Positions 4,950 to 5,485 of a stretch of 5,485 nucleotides of DNA are shown here, piece by piece. Origin of the DNA: an uncultured Collinsella sp. (lineage in GTDB: Bacteria > Actinomycetota > Coriobacteriia > Coriobacteriales > Coriobacteriaceae); the NCBI GenBank assembly GCA_905211615.1, contig CAJMBB010000132.1:1-5485 (forward strand), given 5' to 3'. Each line of letters opens with the position of its first letter. Position 1 is the first letter of the stretch. Position numbers and translations under genes: made by a program. The notes beneath the pieces were generated by a model. It searched no databases. It worked only from the letters and a program-made list of their open reading frames with translations, and was not told where the DNA came from.

Positions 4950-5012
4950 GCAGTCCAGGCGGGTGCCGGAATGGGACTTGGGCACGCGCGAACCTACTTG
5001 AAAGGCTACCTT

Positions 5013-5417
5013 ATGGCTATCGAGAAGACCTTCATCATGATTAAGCCCGACGCCGTGCGCGACCGCAAGATCGGCGAGATTGTTGCTCGCATTGAGCGCA
5101 GCGGCCTTGTCATCGAGCGCATGGAGATGACCACGCTCGAGCGCGCTACCGTCGAGGAGCACTACGCCCATCTGGCCGACAAGCCCTTCTTTGGCGGTCT
5201 CTGTGACTTTATGACGAGCGGTCCGGTCGTCAAGATGGTCGTTTCCGGTCTCTCCGCTGTTGCTAAGATGCGCACCCTCATGGGCGCTACTAATCCGCTT
5301 GACGCTGCTCCTGGTACCATCCGCGGCGACTTTGCCGTCGATGTCAACGCCAACGTGATCCACGGCTCCGACTGCTTGGAGAACGCCGAGATTGAGATCA
5401 AGCGCTTCTTTGGCTAA
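5013..5417 (+). CDS. ndk: nucleoside diphosphate kinase
   Basis: This 134-residue cytosolic enzyme transfers the terminal phosphate from one nucleoside triphosphate (usually ATP) to a nucleoside diphosphate through a phosphohistidine intermediate, balancing NTP and dNTP pools. The full family pattern is present: the N-terminal strand with KPDAV (K11 binds phosphate), GATNP (91-95), GTIRGDFA (101-108), and the active-site signature NVIHGSD (114-120) with catalytic H117. Length is at the compact end of the bacterial range, with no truncation. The start at 5013 is chosen over upstream in-frame codons because GAAAGG (5000-5005) lies seven bases before it and MAIEKTFIMIKP is the usual family N-terminus. 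It appears to be a single-gene unit: its own candidate promoter lies upstream, the argH terminator lies before that, and a strong hairpin follows. Confidence 0.98.
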   Translation: MAIEKTFIMIKPDAVRDRKIGEIVARIERSGLVIERMEMTTLERATVEEHYAHLADKPFFGGLCDFMTSGPVVKMVVSGLSAVAKMRTLMGATNPLDAAPGTIRGDFAVDVNANVIHGSDCLENAEIEIKRFFG

Positions 5418-5419
5418 AC

Positions 5420-5441
5420 CAGCTTTGACTCCTTAAAGCTG
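5420..5441 (+). terminator. small hairpin just after ndk
   Basis: CAGCTTT (5420-5426) pairs perfectly with AAAGCTG (5435-5441) across an eight-base loop, three bases after the ndk stop. The following TTAGCG is not a U-run, so it may be a 3'-end stabiliser more than a terminator. Confidence 0.35.
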
Positions 5442-5455
5442 TTAGCGTGTGGCTT

Positions 5456-5485
5456 GGGCGCCGCGGAACTCCATCCGCGGCGCTC
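5456..5485 (+). terminator. likely ndk terminator hairpin, cut by the window edge
   Basis: GGGCGCCGCGG (5456-5466) pairs with CCGCGGCGCTC (5475-5485), eleven pairs including one G-U, with loop AACTCCAT. The stem reaches the last base of the window, so any U-run would lie outside. Strength and position suggest a Rho-independent terminator for ndk. Confidence 0.6.

Overview
The window carries a chromosomal, G+C-rich housekeeping segment. It most resembles an actinobacterium of the class Coriobacteriia, probably Collinsella or a close relative. That placement rests on overall protein style, strong AAAGG-type ribosome binding sites and the argG/argH arrangement, and no database was searched. No transposase, CRISPR array, tRNA or rRNA was seen.

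Layout from left to right: (1) bases 1-68 are the tail beyond a leftward gene, with only a weak terminator candidate. (2) 69-896, minus strand, is a Cof-type HAD-superfamily phosphatase. (3) 897-1450 is a long divergent intergenic stretch that is unusually rich in structure. On the plus strand, a candidate promoter is followed by a predicted three-way RNA junction (1075-1131). Next comes a 24-codon open frame with a good ribosome binding site that ends in three consecutive arginine codons (1171-1245). After that lies a chain of mutually exclusive RNA helices reaching almost to argG. (4) 1451-2677 is argG, argininosuccinate synthase. (5) 2678-3197 holds a strong GC hairpin and an unannotated-looking 56-codon ORF (2909-3079) with an ideal ribosome binding site. 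(6) 3198-4628 is argH, argininosuccinate lyase, followed by a 14-bp palindrome and a terminator. (7) 4629-5012 is a second structured intergenic stretch. It contains competing GC stems, a near-identical direct repeat and a palindrome inside a plausible promoter. (8) 5013-5417 is ndk, nucleoside diphosphate kinase, with a strong terminator-like hairpin running to the window edge.

argG and argH encode the last two steps of arginine synthesis (citrulline + aspartate to argininosuccinate, then to arginine + fumarate). They are adjacent but separated by 520 bp, so they may be separately controlled. The most interesting idea is that argG is governed by an arginine-sensing leader peptide with alternative RNA structures. 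The sequence shows the arginine-rich frame and the complementary segments directly; the regulatory mechanism is inference. The phosphatase and ndk have no evident link to arginine metabolism.
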